Positions 42,624-53,076 of a DNA stretch of 64,000 nucleotides are shown here, piece by piece. The notes under the pieces are model-generated. The model was not told the origin of the DNA and searched no databases. It worked only from the letters and a program-made list of their open reading frames with translations. A program made the translations under genes and the position numbers. Numbering within the stretch: the stretch's first letter is position 1; the number at the start of each line of letters is the position of its first letter. Source of the DNA: Cryoendolithus antarcticus (taxonomy: Eukaryota > Ascomycota > Dothideomycetes > Cladosporiales > Cladosporiaceae); the NCBI GenBank assembly GCA_002077065.1, contig NAJO01000002.1, positions 930,001 to 994,000 on the forward strand. The letters run 5' to 3'.

Positions 42624-43391
42624 ATGTCCGAAACCCTCTCCCTCAGCTCCGAAGACCTCGCGTTCCTCGGCCCCTACATTCCCCCATCTGGTCCTCAACA
42701 CTCACAAGAGCCGAATGCCTCCTCAAAGCTCCCCTTCACGAGCCTCACCTACGCCTGTTCCCTCGATGGCCGCATCTCTCTCGCCCCCGGCACTCGCACT
42801 GCACTCTCCGGTCCAGAGAGCAAGTCCCTGACTCATTACCTTCGCCTCCATCACGACGCAATCTTAGTTGGTGTCGGGACAGCCATAGCCGATAACCCGA
42901 GTCTGAATTGCCGGTACCCTGGTGCTGCGCTCGAAGACCAACCGAGACCTGTGATCGTAGATCCTAGAGCACGGTGGGGCAGGGATGGGGAGGTCGTTAG
43001 GCTTGTTGGGGAGGGGAAAGGTTTGGAGCCGTGGGTGCTTGTGGGGAAGGGGGTGAAGGAAGCTGCTGGGTTGGGGAGTGGACGGGTGGAAGTGCTCACG
43101 CTAGATGCTGCAATGGCGGAAAGTCCGCATTTTGCGTGGCGAGATGTGCTCAAGTCACTTGCGATGCGTGGGATCAGAAGTGTTATGATCGAGGGAGGCG
43201 CGAGTGTAATCAACGACTTACTGGCCAACGAGCGCGATCTCATAGATGCTGTGATAGTCACTGTAGCGCCAACATGGCTGGGCGAGGGCGCCGTGGCGGC
43301 GTCGCCAGCGAAGTCTGTAGCGGCAATGACGGATGTGAAGTGGCGACAGTTTGGCGCAGACGCTGTAGTATGTGGAAGGCTGCCGAAATGA
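42624..43391 (+). CDS. RIB7: 2,5-diamino-6-(ribosylamino)pyrimidinone phosphate reductase (riboflavin synthesis)
   Basis: A single exon of 255 residues, normal for fungal Rib7. The RibD_C/dihydrofolate-reductase-like fold spans about 37-250. Landmarks are FTSLTYACSLDGRISL, LRLHHDAILVGVGTAIADNP followed by LNCRYPG, the Pro/Asp-rich PRPVIVDPRARW, and the cofactor site MRGIRSVMIEGGASVI. The enzyme reduces the ribose chain of 2,5-diamino-6-(ribosylamino)-4(3H)-pyrimidinone 5'-phosphate with NADPH, the second step of fungal riboflavin synthesis, in the cytosol. Fungi do this before deamination, unlike bacteria, so the absence of a deaminase domain fits. Confidence 0.92.
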   Translation: MSETLSLSSEDLAFLGPYIPPSGPQHSQEPNASSKLPFTSLTYACSLDGRISLAPGTRTALSGPESKSLTHYLRLHHDAILVGVGTAIADNPSLNCRYPGAALEDQPRPVIVDPRARWGRDGEVVRLVGEGKGLEPWVLVGKGVKEAAGLGSGRVEVLTLDAAMAESPHFAWRDVLKSLAMRGIRSVMIEGGASVINDLLANERDLIDAVIVTVAPTWLGEGAVAASPAKSVAAMTDVKWRQFGADAVVCGRLPK

Positions 43392-43648
43392 TCACGACCT
43401 TGTCTTAGATGTTACCCTAATGGGCAGCGCAATCATGACTACTGACGTTGTGAAGGGTTGTCATCTTGACATGAACTTGATACAAAGAGGCCACAGCCAT
43501 GTACAAGAAGCATGAAGGAAACAACTTGGCGACTGCCATCGTGACCAACCACCTCGACCTATCCTGCCCATCCCGACCTCTCGTTGGACCCTGTCCCTGA
43601 ATGACCAGAACGCCTCGCTAAAGACCCATCATACCCCGGCACAATGCC

Positions 43649-46600
43649 TCATCTACCTCCATACCCATCGCTGTATATCACTCCCTGACTAGGCGTAGCC
43701 TGCGCTCCGAGCTCATTTCTCGTCAAGCTATCTCCAGCCCTCTTGTGAGTGCTCGCAAATCCGGGCTGTACTGGAGCCGGTGGACTGCCAATCGTACTGT
43801 CGAAACCCTCGAACTCCAACCCTTCATCCGGACTGTTGCCCAAGGGTGGACTATTTGCGCCACCGAACGTCGGGATCTGGTCTTGCGAAAGCGTCCGTCT
43901 AGAGCTACGGCGAGGCACGTAAGGCGGGCGCGATGGATGGGTAGAGGAATCACCGCGATTGTGCGCAGGCCAAGATAGTTCGTCTACAGCTCTCAGCCAC
44001 TCTTGACCAGCTGGACTGCGGTCTAGATCAGGGTTATATGGTGATGGTATGTCATTCTGCGTCCGCTGGGAGCCGAAGCGAGACGGCAGATCAAGGCCGC
44101 CGATTGGCTCAATCGGTGCGAGGCTGGGCACGTCGCTGAGATGTGGTCTGTACTTCTCATCTCGGTCGTCTGCAGGATAGCGACTACTCGCCGTTGTCTC
44201 ACCGCTTGGTCTCGGTCGCGCGGGGAGCTCAGCACGCATGCCAGGGTGATCTAAGGTACGGATTGTGTCTCCGCTTGGTCGGGCAGCTGGATGAAGTCCG
44301 ATGTTGAATGTGTCGGCCGGAGGTGAGTACGCTGGGTGTATAGTCTCGGCCGTGCCATCGAGTGCAAAATTGAAGCCTGGTGCGATGCAATTGCCGGTAG
44401 GTGATGTAGGACTGACAGCCCGAGCGGCGCCTGCGGCAGCATGCTGCTGCAGCGGTGGCGAGTCTTGATAAGGATCCGAGGCCATCGGCGGCGAGTCGAC
44501 CATCTCATGCTCTTCTGCGGCGCGCTGCATCTCGGGTGGCATCCGTGAGGACCGCACAACTTCGAAGCCCTTACTCTCCCTCGGCTTTGCCTTGCCACCG
44601 ACGAAACGTTGGAACCAACTTTGCGCGTTGGCAGCAGGACCGTTCGGGTCCACAGGCCCAGTCTTCAACTTCCGAGTTGGCTGGTCTGAGAGAGCAGCAC
44701 CACGGTAGTACTGATCGACTTCACGGACTGCGTAGTCGGGTCGAGGTAGGTTGTCGTCAGACTCCGCGCGATCTCGGAAGTAGGCTGGTGCAGGCGAATC
44801 ACGCCCTACGAACTTGCCTTCGATGCTGCTGCCTCGTTGCCCGCCAGAGTGCGTGGGAGAGTCCGAATAGGGGAAGTCTGCGCTGTTGCCACTCTGTCGG
44901 GCCTTCGTCGCAAGTGGCAGGGCGTCCATGGTCGTGCGACGCGCTCGGGGAGGTCGGTAGTAAGTCTCTGCTGGCGCATCGCCCATCTTTCCGCCTACGA
45001 CTGGCTTCGCTGAGTCCATCGGGTTGTTGCCACTCTCGCCTGTCGGGCTCGAGAGCCCGCCACCGATCGAGTCGAAGTTCTCAAACCCGCTCATGCGATG
45101 TGTGGAAGGTGCACTGCCGATTTGGTTTAGTAGCTGCTGGCTGCTAGCAGACATACTTCGTGACCGGGCATAATTGCTTCGTGCATCTGCGTCCTGTAGT
45201 ATCGCTGCGCCACTAGCCATCGATGCTCGGTCGCTAGTAATGGGTCTGTTCCGGTTTTGCCGCTTCTTAAGCATGCGAATGTTGACTATGCTGCCACGAA
45301 TAGCGCCGTGCTGTGCATCACCAGCGACACCCATCGAGCGAGCTACGACTTCGATGAGTGTCTGCGCAGCATTGAGGAAGAAGCCGAAGACCAGAACGCA
45401 AGCGTGGAGCAGCAATATGGCGTAGCCAATCCACCCACGAGGTGCTTCGTCTACACCTAGTGAGGGTACGAACGCCACTGATAGGAGTATCGTGATTAGT
45501 CGAACTGTCGCAAAGAAGGTATGGTAGGCGTTCATGCTCGTCTGGTTCTGAAATGGCCTGAATGCGTTGAGCGTGAGAATGAAGATCACTTCGCAGATCG
45601 CGAGTATGATGAGCTGGCCAATGCCGCTGGGCTGGACTGCACCAATAGCGACGGCTCGCATGAAGGTGATGGCGACCGGTATAAGAGCGAATGGCGCCGC
45701 GCTGTCGCTGTATGTATTGTACAGCGGTCCATACATGAGTACTGTAGGCATGTCGTCGAAAAGATGTGTTCTCGGTTTCGTCCCGAAAATGACTCGGAGG
45801 ATCCATACTGCGGTCAGTATCATCACAAGCAGCAAGATGACCGCGCAGATGACCACTGATCTGGGCGACCTCGGAGCGATGACCAGCTGGAACAAGCTGA
45901 GCGCCGCGATGGGCAAGATGAAGTAGTTGAAGAGAAGTCGCACGAGATTGCCGACTGTGAAAGGGAAGTTCTTCCGTCGCAGGTCTTCCTCGCTGGTGTT
46001 AGAAGCTTTGCGGTACGCCCAGCGCGCCGCAAATCCGACTTGACAGAGGACCACCACTATCGCAGCGATTACGAGCAGCCAGATCGCCATGCACGCCCAT
46101 ATATCATCTGTCTTGCTCATGCCCACCAGCTGGCTCATCCGAGTCATCCCGTAGGTGCCACTGGTTGTGTATACTCCGTCCACCAAGCTCTGGTAGCCGT
46201 CTCCGTGACTGACGAAGCTCTGATTGAACATGAGCAGACTCCAGGTTGTCTGGCTGACTGCTGGCTGGAAGAAGCCAGGGTATTGCAGTGTCAGGCTCCC
46301 AGTGAGCGCGACGAACTGAATGTACTGCAGACAATCGCCGAAGCCTGGCGTGACTAAGCGCAGCAGATCTTCGTCTCGTCCATAATTGCTGCTCCACCTG
46401 AAGATATCCGAGCTACCCCAGGGTGACCAAATCGCCGCGGTCAAGGTCGCAAGACCCTTCAATATTAAGATCGCAGCCGGCAGCCATGTGATCAAGCCCG
46501 CAACGCTCTTTCCCAGATCCGGAGTGACGTTTGCGCTCACGCACAAGACGTCCGGTGCGCCAACATCGCCACTTATCACTCGCACCGTCGAGACGAGCGT

Positions 46601-47116
46601 ACCAAATGCGTAGGTACTGTCAAAGTCATGCTGGACTCGGAAAGCCGGCAGGTCGTAGGGATTGCTCGCATTGACGTTGAAGTAGGGTCCCAGTGGACAT
46701 GTGCCGTTCACGAGACTTTTGCAGAACTCCTCCGGTGGCGCGCCGTAAACGTCGTATGTGAGCAGGTTGTACCTCGTGATCAACGTGCTGAAGTTATTCC
46801 CTGTTCCGACGTCGGTAATCTTGCCGAACGTATTGTTCTCGTTGGACCAGCCTGGGTCGTTGGGTGGCGGATAGTCCCCTACGGTCGTCTGACCCGTGAC
46901 ATTACCATAGTACGTGAGATTGAGGCCATGCGTCGGGTTGATCGTATCGAATGAGGCATCCACGAATAGCGGAACCCATTGCAGCCGCCGCGGATTGCTG
47001 TTGATCGTGTTGGCAGCCAGACAGTCCTCAAAGGCTATCAAGGCGCTGTAGCTCGGCGCAGCGAGGAAGGAGAGAAGCACCGCGGTCGCCGCCGCGAATG
47101 GCTGTGAGACCCTCAT
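43649..47116 (-). CDS. TRP-like channel / FLC-type membrane protein with long cytosolic tail
   Basis: A single exon of 1155 residues. A signal peptide (VSQPFAAATAVLLSFLAAPSYS) is followed by an ML-like lumenal domain (about 25-215) with paired Cys and many N-glycosylation sites (NLT, NVT, NNT, NFS, NGT, NAS). The TRP-like membrane region (about 215-625) has some nine hydrophobic segments, including LITWLPAAILILKGLATL and WACMAIWLLVIAAIVVV. The rest (about 630-1155) is a Pro/Ser/Arg-rich cytosolic tail with many SP and RxS sites. Fungal FLC/Spray/Pkd2-like proteins affect calcium, FAD import to the ER and cell-wall integrity; the exact role is inferred. The upstream extension to 47194 starts at TTG, so the ATG at 47116 was used, which opens directly on the signal peptide. 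Confidence 0.9.
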   Translation of the reverse strand: MRVSQPFAAATAVLLSFLAAPSYSALIAFEDCLAANTINSNPRRLQWVPLFVDASFDTINPTHGLNLTYYGNVTGQTTVGDYPPPNDPGWSNENNTFGKITDVGTGNNFSTLITRYNLLTYDVYGAPPEEFCKSLVNGTCPLGPYFNVNASNPYDLPAFRVQHDFDSTYAFGTLVSTVRVISGDVGAPDVLCVSANVTPDLGKSVAGLITWLPAAILILKGLATLTAAIWSPWGSSDIFRWSSNYGRDEDLLRLVTPGFGDCLQYIQFVALTGSLTLQYPGFFQPAVSQTTWSLLMFNQSFVSHGDGYQSLVDGVYTTSGTYGMTRMSQLVGMSKTDDIWACMAIWLLVIAAIVVVLCQVGFAARWAYRKASNTSEEDLRRKNFPFTVGNLVRLLFNYFILPIAALSLFQLVIAPRSPRSVVICAVILLLVMILTAVWILRVIFGTKPRTHLFDDMPTVLMYGPLYNTYSDSAAPFALIPVAITFMRAVAIGAVQPSGIGQLIILAICEVIFILTLNAFRPFQNQTSMNAYHTFFATVRLITILLSVAFVPSLGVDEAPRGWIGYAILLLHACVLVFGFFLNAAQTLIEVVARSMGVAGDAQHGAIRGSIVNIRMLKKRQNRNRPITSDRASMASGAAILQDADARSNYARSRSMSASSQQLLNQIGSAPSTHRMSGFENFDSIGGGLSSPTGESGNNPMDSAKPVVGGKMGDAPAETYYRPPRARRTTMDALPLATKARQSGNSADFPYSDSPTHSGGQRGSSIEGKFVGRDSPAPAYFRDRAESDDNLPRPDYAVREVDQYYRGAALSDQPTRKLKTGPVDPNGPAANAQSWFQRFVGGKAKPRESKGFEVVRSSRMPPEMQRAAEEHEMVDSPPMASDPYQDSPPLQQHAAAGAARAVSPTSPTGNCIAPGFNFALDGTAETIHPAYSPPADTFNIGLHPAARPSGDTIRTLDHPGMRAELPARPRPSGETTASSRYPADDRDEKYRPHLSDVPSLAPIEPIGGLDLPSRFGSQRTQNDIPSPYNPDLDRSPAGQEWLRAVDELSWPAHNRGDSSTHPSRPPYVPRRSSRRTLSQDQIPTFGGANSPPLGNSPDEGLEFEGFDSTIGSPPAPVQPGFASTHKRAGDSLTRNELGAQATPSQGVIYSDGYGGR

Positions 47117-49224
47117 CGTGAGGGGAGCGCACAACACATCTGATGTGACGGATGTACTGTGTGGCCTGTAAGAAGCGAAGTAAAGGAGATCCAACCACGA
47201 AACACCGGCGCCATGAACCTTCGCGCAACTCTGAATGATGCGCGGCGGGTGGTGGTGGGAAAGTCAAGATGGTCCAAGCCTCAAGGGAGGTCGTGTCGTG
47301 CCGCGCTGCATTGGGCACTGACAGCCGAGTACGAGCTTAAATTCGACGGCATCTCCTCATCGTGCTGGGGAGCACTGCATGACGACAACGCATGGCATCG
47401 ATTGATCAGCTACTGATGTGCGACAGAATGGCAGAACCACTCCCGATGGACTGCAGGATGTTTTTGAAGTTCGCTGTGCTGGACTTTGCTGGCTCTTACG
47501 TCTGGCAGCAGCGGAGCAGGTACACTGAGACGTTCCTGCTCTTCTCCCCTAGAGATAAAGCGCGGCCATATCCCAGAGGTGCTGTTCTGGACACGAGCCG
47601 GACCCCGTCAAAGATTCAGGCAGCATAGTCGAAGATCGTCGAGCTCGAAGATTCCGGCAAGGTCCTCGGCCTGATGATTCGCCTCGAAGTGAGCGCTGCC
47701 CTCGCGTCCCATGTGATCCGTGACGCAGATCCGCCTCTCCATCTTATCAGATTGTCTGGCTCTGTTATGCATGCGCTTGTACAGTTCGCTCAACCTCTCC
47801 GGACCTGTGTAGACGCCGTGCCCAAAGTTCCCGGATCTGGGAGTTTCGCGCGCGCACAGCGGTATTCGATCTTGTAATGCTGACCGGTCCCGAACTTGCG
47901 TCTTCCAGCCCTCCACGGACACTGGGCACTGATCCCTTACGTTGCACAGAGGTGTGCCGGATGGGTGAAGCTAATACTTTGTCGCGGGACCCTGGTCCTG
48001 TTGTAGCGGTCGGTTCGTGACCCGCCGGCGGCAATGAGTCTCTGTGAACATTTGCTAGACGGTCTGAAAGAGGACGGCCATAGTCGTCGACGAGCCCTCC
48101 ATCGTGCTCATCAAATTAGCCATGCATATACCGAGCGGCACCGCCATCTCGTATGCGGCATCGAAAGGACAGAGTCAATGGTGTCGCGTCCACACATCTT
48201 GAATATACACGACATGGATAACGATGATGAAGAGCTGCACTGCTAATGATCAAAGATACGATTTTCATACATGTAATCACGATGGCTACCACGATGATGC
48301 GGCAGCTGCCCTGGACCATGTGAGGTGCAGTGGTAGGCCAGCATCGTAGGTAGTTTGCCCTCGCTGGCAAAAGGACGAGTACTGCAGTATCAGTCCAGCT
48401 GCGGCAGTGATACGCAATGACAGCCTATGCATGAGAACCTGGAAGTGTGAGTCAAATAATGCTGCCAAACAGCACGATGGTCTATCATGAGCACTGCATG
48501 CCGCACTTCCTACGGTGCGGGTATGCTCGAACAAATGCGAGAGCATCTCAGACTTGCGGAGAAGCGACACCCATTGTCGATGAGCCTTCGGCACAGGCTC
48601 TCCAACGTACAGCTACGTAGTGTCGATCATCTGCGAAGCCCGTGGGAGACTCGGATGTTGATATGGTGGCAGCGCATATCTGCGGCAGAACTCGTTCGAA
48701 CGCTCGGGAACATGACGCCGTGGGGTTTGTTTACATCGCTAGCGCCTTCCGCAGATATAAACGATTTCCTTTTCCAGTGTTCTTCTTTCTTCCTTCTCCT
48801 CTTTACAGACCATCACGAGTAAGACTTTCCCCATCCACATCACCACTTTTGCACATCACTTCACACCTCACATCACTCCTGTATCTCAGCGGCGTCCCAC
48901 TCAGTGGCTCACCGTCACAAACCTCATCTCACCTCGTCTCACTTGCACCCCTTTCATCACAGCCCTGCAAGCCCCGCCCGAACTCACTCATCGCACACGT
49001 CTTCTTTCATGAGCCATCACTGACACTTTTTCAGTGTATACCCCACGAGTTTTTCCAAGACCTCGTTACCCCAACCGCTTTCGCCCATTCACACCCTGGG
49101 TCCCACCCGCTTCAGTGCCGCAACCCTCAGAGGCAGTCACTGTTGCACCACCAAAATCGACAACCTCACGAAATGGACGTGAGTCAACAGCCTTCCTCGC
49201 TGTGTTTCACATGAGTCCACCATC
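47117..49224. other. Gene-poor region, 2.1 kb, with promoter of the orphan gene
   Basis: No recognisable gene, RNA or repeat from 47117 to about 48700. A TATA-like AGATATAAACG at 48751-48761 is followed by a pyrimidine-rich stretch with many short CTCAC/CATCAC runs, which looks like a transcription start region and 5' leader of about 400 bases for the gene at 49225. A possible leader intron at 49179-49243 is described under findings. Confidence 0.5.
48751..48761 (+). promoter_or_regulatory. TATA-like element of the orphan gene
   Basis: AGATATAAACG followed 10-40 bases later by TTTCCTTTTCC and TTCTTTCTTCC pyrimidine tracts. This is a usual arrangement for fungal initiation, and would give a leader of about 400 bases. 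Confidence 0.4.
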
Positions 49225-50493
49225 ATGACTGATTTTGTCTCAGGTTTCACGATCCACCGTCGACCCATGCCCATGCTGCCACATGGAACTGGAGAGAAGA
49301 TGATGGATCCCGCCAACCCATCACGTGAATACCTGGAGTTCATCGAGGACATGAAACGGATAAGGATCGCCGCCACGTACGGACCATGGCCTGCCAAGCC
49401 AGAAGTCAGTGCATCGACGACTCGCGATCACGTCGACAACAGCGTTGTCTCCGAGACATCCGACAAGACAATGTCGACCTTTGTTTCCGAATCCGACGAT
49501 ACTCCGATCCACTCCCACCTCCTTGCAGAACACGATGCAGACCACGACGGCCGCAGGTTGCTCCTCGATCTGTTGGCCAACGACCCGCTCCGACGTCAGC
49601 ACTGGCTGATAACGGCCGAGTCGACCATTGCATTCTTCGTGTATAACAAGTGGGAGCGCTGCGCGGACGATCGTTCGAGCTACTCGGAATGGCTTGCACG
49701 CTCAATTCCGCCCGCGTACAATCTGTACGACTCCATTGCCGATCTCGCCGAGGAGATCTTCAAGACCTGCAATGGTATCGATGCCACACCTCGGCCACAG
49801 ATCCTCGGTCCGCCTGCATTGCGCGCCTTCCTCGACCCACTCGAGCAGCTCTTTACTGCCGAGGGACCGTCCACTCTTGAGGAAGAAGAGTACAATGCAC
49901 GGAAGGCTACTGCCCTCGCTGCCCTCAAGGCCGCTTTCAGAGCTGCACATGAGAAGCCCGCTGCTCCAGCAGTTGAGGTTCCTCGACCAGTTTCGCCAAG
50001 CTCCTTTGTTGGGTCCCATGTCGACGCAGTCAAAGTCGCCACACGCTCAGTGGTCCAGACCGCCCTGCCTGCCGCCAAGAGACTCTTGCAGCGCGTTTCC
50101 TCCGTTTTCCCGTTCCGCTTTCAAGCTCCGGCACCCCAGAGGAACAAACGGTTTCGGGCACCCGAGCTGTACAACATCGACGACAAGAAAGCCTTCCGCC
50201 AGCAGACCGAACAGCTGAGACGGTCAGGCATCATCCCTGATGGCTCTGGCCGTACTCCACGGCAGTGGTACGAAATGACCCACGAAGTCGCCGAAAAGGC
50301 ATCTCTCTGCGCGATCCCTTGGGAAGACATCAATGCGGACGTCACCGTCACGACCACACTCACGGACGACGCCGTACCTGAGATGAATTCCGAGGACTCC
50401 CGCTACTTCGCCAAGGTCATCAGACGCGTACCACGCTGTCAGGCCTACGATGACGGGTCTATTTACACCGAAGATGAGGATCTTGAGGAGTGA
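49225..50493 (+). CDS. Orphan protein, unknown function
   Basis: An ATG-started single-exon frame of 422 codons, not recognised. Residues 28-50 (NPSREYLEFIEDMKRIRIAA) and 105-190 (LLLDLLANDPLRRQHWLI, then SSYSEWLARSIPPAYNLYD) look ordered and helical. Residues 235-255 are Ala/Lys-rich helix; 258-310 are Pro/Ser-rich. The C-terminal part has a charged segment (RAPELYNIDDKKAFRQQTEQ, about 313-332) followed by TPRQWYEMTHEVAEKAS and an acidic end (EDEDLEE). There is no signal peptide, membrane segment or catalytic motif. Codon use and length support a real gene. It sits alone between a 2-kb empty region and a repeat tract. A possible leader intron (49179-49243) would remove this ATG and shift the start to residue 15 at 49267. 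Confidence 0.7.
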   Translation: MTDFVSGFTIHRRPMPMLPHGTGEKMMDPANPSREYLEFIEDMKRIRIAATYGPWPAKPEVSASTTRDHVDNSVVSETSDKTMSTFVSESDDTPIHSHLLAEHDADHDGRRLLLDLLANDPLRRQHWLITAESTIAFFVYNKWERCADDRSSYSEWLARSIPPAYNLYDSIADLAEEIFKTCNGIDATPRPQILGPPALRAFLDPLEQLFTAEGPSTLEEEEYNARKATALAALKAAFRAAHEKPAAPAVEVPRPVSPSSFVGSHVDAVKVATRSVVQTALPAAKRLLQRVSSVFPFRFQAPAPQRNKRFRAPELYNIDDKKAFRQQTEQLRRSGIIPDGSGRTPRQWYEMTHEVAEKASLCAIPWEDINADVTVTTTLTDDAVPEMNSEDSRYFAKVIRRVPRCQAYDDGSIYTEDEDLEE

Positions 50494-50554
50494 TGACGTC
50501 GACACGCCTTGCACTTATCACTGCATCTTGCGTTTCATCATCACCCGTCCTGCC

Positions 50555-50945
50555 GCCAGACGCACGTTAGCACTTCGAGTGCCATCGCTCCGACATCCTC
50601 ACTCGTCTTTGTCGCCAGTTGTGTGCATTCATTCCGAATGCCCTCAATCCGACATCGACTCACTTCGCCCAGCCGTCACGTACGCCATCCATCACTTGTC
50701 TTGCCGTCAGACGCACGCTCGCACTTCGAGTGCCATCGCTCCGACACGACATCACTCGTCTTTGCCGCCAGATGCACGCCAGCACTTTGAGTGCCATCGC
50801 TCCGACATCGACACATTGCCTTCATCAGTTTGGATCTCACTCGTCTTTTCGACCGGCGTATGCTTGCACTTCGAGTGCCATCACCCCGGAATCGAGATCC
50901 ACTGTCTCGCCGAGAGACACACATAAAAACTCCGAGTGTTATCGC
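50555..50945. repeat. Degenerate short tandem repeats with CACTTCGAGTG core
   Basis: About six imperfect copies of a 60-90 bp unit: GCCGCCAGACGCACG, then GCACTTCGAGTGCCATCGCT, then CCGACATC and ACTCGTCTTTG. Cores lie at about 50571, 50627 (diverged), 50722, 50782, 50867 and 50930 (diverged). The core CACT-TCG-AGTG has complementary arms, so single strands could form small hairpins. The tract starts about 60 bp after the orphan gene's stop and may be part of its 3' untranslated region. Confidence 0.75.
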
Positions 50946-50966
50946 CACCATCAACAGCCTCCGTCC

Positions 50967-51365
50967 TGGATCCTTCTCGCCGTCACACTCTACCAGTTTC
51001 TTCGTGCTAATGGCTCTGGGGATAACACCTCAGGGTAGCCGCCTGTCCGAGTACTGTGACCTCAGTAGCGCTTTAGCGAACGGGCAGTACGTTGGATAGG
51101 GACATTATCGCAAGGCTGCAGAACTGGTTCCGGCAGGCTTACAGCGACGGTGAACTACTCGGATCAAACAGCCTTATCATTGGATCCTTCTCGCCTCCAC
51201 ACTTTGCCAGTTACTTCGTGGTGATGGCTCTGGGGGCAACCTCAGGGTAGCAGCCCATCTGAGTGCTGTGACCTCAGTAGCGCTCTAGCGAACGGGCAGT
51301 ACGTTGGGTGGGGACATCATTTGCAAGGCTGCAGAGTGGTGGTTGCAGGTTCACAGTGGTGAGGG
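50967..51365. repeat. Two-copy direct tandem duplication, period about 214 bp
   Basis: Copy one (about 50967-51150) and copy two (about 51181-51364) share TGGATCCTTCTCGCC, ATGGCTCTGGGG, CCTCAGGGTAGC, TGTGACCTCAGTAGCGCT, TAGCGAACGGGCAGTACGTT and GCAAGGCTGCAGA in the same order. A fainter third piece (CGAGTACTGTGGC, near 51440) suggests an older copy. No coding capacity is conserved between copies. Confidence 0.8.
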
Positions 51366-52193
51366 ATCTACGTGTGCTTCGCTCATCAACAGCAGGCAGC
51401 AGGTAAGTATAGGTGAGTATCCCCTGTGACTGACGCCTGCCGAGTACTGTGGCAGCGGTATGAGGACGCAGCCGGCGTCAAGAAAACTGATGAAACAGGC
51501 AACACCAACCACAGCACCATCAGTACGGCTTCGACTCGGCGGATCAGTCATCGAACAGGTATACCGATCAACAAGTCTTTCTCACCGGCGGAGCACCCAG
51601 AGCGAATCTGACAGCTCAGCGGAGCCGACGTTACCCTACGCTGCCTCGGCAGCAACAGGGGAGCGATCTGGTTCTGCATGACGGGTGTTGCGAGAGGAGC
51701 GATCTGCGACAACAGTGGGAGAGACCGATCGGGAACCGACGATGAGTTTGCGACGCATTCCTGCTGGACCACTCTCGACAGCTCCGTGGCTCTTGGTCTT
51801 GCATTCCAGTTACCTTGGCGAGTTTCTGGTGGCCTCGACTGAGCTGGACTACGGACGGAGAGTGGCAGACAGGGACCTTGCTCTGATCTGTCCGGACGAA
51901 GTGGAAGGAACAGGGGGCTGGTAGGTTGAAGGGAGAGACCATCAGCACTGCGGAGGGCACTTAGTGCACTGGTTGGCCGTGTGCGGCACTGCTGATGAGG
52001 CCCTTGATATGCGCACACCACTGACTACAGGGCTTTTGGGATACTGACTTCACAGCACGATTTACTAACCTGACAGCGCTATTGGCTGCCAGCAGTGTCT
52101 GGACTTGAAGCACACCTGGTGAGTGATCGACTCCTGTCGAGATGATCATGGCTGACGCACTGGCAGGACTCAGAGGTTAACCATCAGTACACG

Positions 52194-52400
52194 CATGAAT
52201 CTTTGTGAGTTCGCTGCATTATCTTCCCTCTCCCGCCTGATCGAATAGTGCTAATAGCCAAACACACCGCCGCTTTCTAGCTAGCATACACCACTCGTCT
52301 TGGCATGTTGGCCGACACACTTTGTGAGTGCGGAGGAGTATCTTCCCTTCTGCTTTGTCATACTCGATGCTGACATCCAAACATGTTGCTGCACGTCTAT
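52194..52400. repeat. Weak 120-bp tandem repeat
   Basis: CTTTGTGAGT at about 52200 and 52319 is followed in both by TATCTTCCCT and later TCCAAACA or GCCAAACA, so about 75 bases align at roughly 120-bp spacing with clear divergence. A third CTTTGTGTGAGT occurs near 52953. This may be very old duplication. Confidence 0.4.
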
Positions 52401-53076
52401 CCTCGCCCCGTAAATCAACTGAGCATGTCTCTATCCCGATCCTGTCCGATCGGACACTGCTAACATGCCACATCCTGGCCTCTTCGCAGTCTGGACTTAG
52501 TTCGACGACTCAGCGCTGCTATTCCGTGACTCGACTGGACTACTGTCAATCCGATCTGACCAACACCAATGCTCCAACTGTCGTGTCGTTATTGACGTAC
52601 CCCTGCATCTTCAACAGTCCAGAATGCTCCTGCACTGCGATGAATCTACTCCTACCATCGACATTGGCTTGCGATGTCTGGAGCAGACGAGATCACTTCT
52701 TGCCGCATGCTCTCTCAACAGACTGCGGTGTCTCATCGGTGCATCAGAGCAGGGCTGTACGCCCACAGCTGAGGTGCAAATACTGCTCCCTCCGGCTCGT
52801 ACAGTCGGAGGAGCGGCAGTACGTGACCCATCACTCGCTCACTTCGGCAAATGCCGCATGGGCTTGACTTCAGCGCACGACTCGTCACACGATAGCTGGC
52901 TCAAGTCCAGCGCTTCAATGTGAACATGACCAACGAGCGCAATGCCGGCACATCTTTGTGTGAGTCGCGCAAGTGGGAACACATCAGTTCTTCTCATTGA
53001 TATTTGCATCTTTGCAGATGCTCACCGTTTTTCATACACCATCGATCTCATTCTGGTATCGATCCGGTCGTCAATC

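Noticed and set aside
52942..53076. Upstream extension of the hydrolase relic to an ATG at 52942
   Set aside because: Family similarity starts only at about 53080; the upstream codons look random.
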